From Algoriphagus sp. (lineage in GTDB: Bacteria; Bacteroidota; Bacteroidia; Cytophagales; Cyclobacteriaceae): a stretch of DNA of 64,000 nucleotides. The translations under genes were made by a program, and so were the position numbers. Below, piece after piece: positions 63,193-64,000 of this stretch. Where the stretch lies: positions 31,143-95,142 of the forward strand of contig NZ_JAMWZB010000021.1 of assembly GCF_024305035.1 (NCBI RefSeq). The letters are read 5' to 3'. The stretch's first letter is position 1; each line of letters starts with the position of its first letter. The notes below the pieces were generated by a model that made no database searches, had not been told where the DNA came from, and worked only from the letters and a program-made list of their open reading frames with translations.

Positions 63193-63631
63193 TTTCAATT
63201 TCAGATTTATATACAATCAATTTTTTCAAGAACTCTCGTGTTTCGAAATATTCCATAACTACTGGCGGTATTGAAAATTTCTCAAGTAGTTGATTGTAGT
63301 TCATTACAACTGCTAGAATTTTATTCTTTTCATCTCCTGTCATTTTATATCCACCAATCTGAATTGTGTCCGTTTGTCCCTTTTTAGTCACTGTCCCATA
63401 AAATTTAACTGCTCCATCTAGGTTAGTTATTACTCTTTTATGGAAAATTGATAGAGAAAGAAATAGCTCGACAGTTTCAATATGCTGACTTAAAGCGCTG
63501 TAAGTTTTGTAATTCTCGATTAGATAGGTAGCTTCTTTGAGTCGACTTTGATATTCATTATATATCTGATTTGTCAACTTGTAAGGAAGTTGGTAAGTCA
63601 GAATGTTTATCATTGGAGTTTCGTTACTCAT
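63113..63631 (-). CDS. Unrecognised protein with SSB-like acidic C-terminal tip
   Basis: A 172-residue protein. The body (residues 1-150) shows no clear OB fold but has alternating beta-rich and helical segments (AVKFYGTVTKKGQTDTIQIGGYK, FETREFLKKLIVYKSE). A Lys/Asn/Gln-rich linker then leads to DDFDIPF, almost the DDDIPF/DDDLPF tip that single-stranded DNA-binding proteins use to dock repair enzymes. The genome's own SSB (23072) ends DDDDLPF. The coding end overlaps the probable nuclease gene. Confidence 0.6.
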   Translation of the reverse strand: MSNETPMINILTYQLPYKLTNQIYNEYQSRLKEATYLIENYKTYSALSQHIETVELFLSLSIFHKRVITNLDGAVKFYGTVTKKGQTDTIQIGGYKMTGDEKNKILAVVMNYNQLLEKFSIPPVVMEYFETREFLKKLIVYKSEIENDNNNQKPKREKGNQDNQEDDFDIPF

Positions 63632-64000
63632 TTTATGTCTAATCGTCTTTTTTTAGTTGCAGCTAACTTACTTTTTAACGTAAGTTTATGTCGTTCATCC
63701 TCCTGATTTGGAGGGATAAACATAATAAAGGTTCCTTCTAATTATTTTCTATCTTTTGCTAAAATCTATCAAATTTTACATTGCCAGCTCCGAATCAAGC
63801 CCTACAATGCTTCTGTCTGGTAAATCTGGATCTTTTGACCCAGAAAGCTGTTTCTATGCTTTTATCCTTGGAATGTTGCACCGCTAAAACAGCATTAAAT
63901 TTTGTCTTATGGTTTTGAACTAGTTTTTACTACATGCAAGAAAAGTGTATCCCCCCGAGCAACCCCATATTTTTTGAATTATTTTGCCCCGCTAGGTTTG
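63632..64000. other. Window end: hairpins upstream of the SSB-tip gene
   Basis: No gene is seen in 369 bases. Two adjacent hairpins lie close to the start of the SSB-tip gene: ACTTAC/GTAAGT (63666-63685) and a larger one with TTATGT/ACATAA ends and a GGAGG stem (63686-63725). On the minus strand GTTAGCTGC sits between the hairpins and the gene, like the core site at the other end (62384-62393). Confidence 0.4.

Overview
The window looks like a chromosome segment of a Bacteroidetes bacterium from the Cytophagales, most likely a Cyclobacteriaceae member close to Algoriphagus. This is an inference from gene content and order, not from a search. Supporting signs are a gldE-ssb-mutY block, an HU / TPR / mini ribosomal protein / RNase G block, SusC/SusD and TlpA genes, a DUF6520-type peptide, 6-bladed propeller lipoproteins, LytTR signalling, and a TAnnTTTG-type promoter. 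No rRNA, tRNA or CRISPR was seen.

Layout. 1-9.5 kb: housekeeping genes (DUF3857/DUF3858-type protein end, methyltransferase, MtgA, ClC with CBS domains, M28 peptidase, YjjX-type NTPase, YebC, type II NADH dehydrogenase). A convergent gap at 2.24-2.67 kb carries four DnaA-box-like sites. 9.5-15 kb is a plastic zone: Spy-like protein, a complete ISL3-type insertion sequence, a short Cys-containing exported peptide followed by a propeller lipoprotein, about 1 kb of palindromic repeats, and the decayed tail of a molybdopterin oxidoreductase. 15-28 kb is a core block: gltD-gltB, gldE, ssb, mutY, HU, TPR protein, a 29-aa basic ribosome-associated protein missed by length filters, and RNase G. 28-40.7 kb: DUF4221 lipoprotein, LytR/LytS pair, TPR protein, TonB-dependent receptor, amidohydrolase, M14 carboxypeptidase, three tandem PLDc_N mini membrane proteins, epimerase and a second ClC. 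41-49.5 kb: Crp-like regulator, a hairpin-rich leader, a DUF6520-like peptide, and a SusD-SusC-TlpA operon facing it.

From about 49.5 kb the sequence becomes an accessory/defence island with repeat-rich gaps. It holds an XRE regulator facing a nucleotidyltransferase-HEPN fusion, a Ser/Thr kinase with a TPR partner, and a tight five-gene operon: XRE regulator, HsdS, SMC-like ATPase, HNH nuclease, HsdM. The ATPase and HNH genes look like PtuA/PtuB of Septu and sit between the specificity and methylase genes of a type I system. No hsdR is present on either side. The simplest reading is a modification-guided Septu-type defence, with HsdMS marking self and ATPase/HNH acting as effector. Direct repeats upstream of the XRE gene look like its operators. 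At the right edge, a two-gene unit encodes a protein ending in an SSB-like acidic tip and a probable PD-(D/E)XK nuclease. It is bordered by an attC-like inverted repeat, so it may be a mobile cassette.
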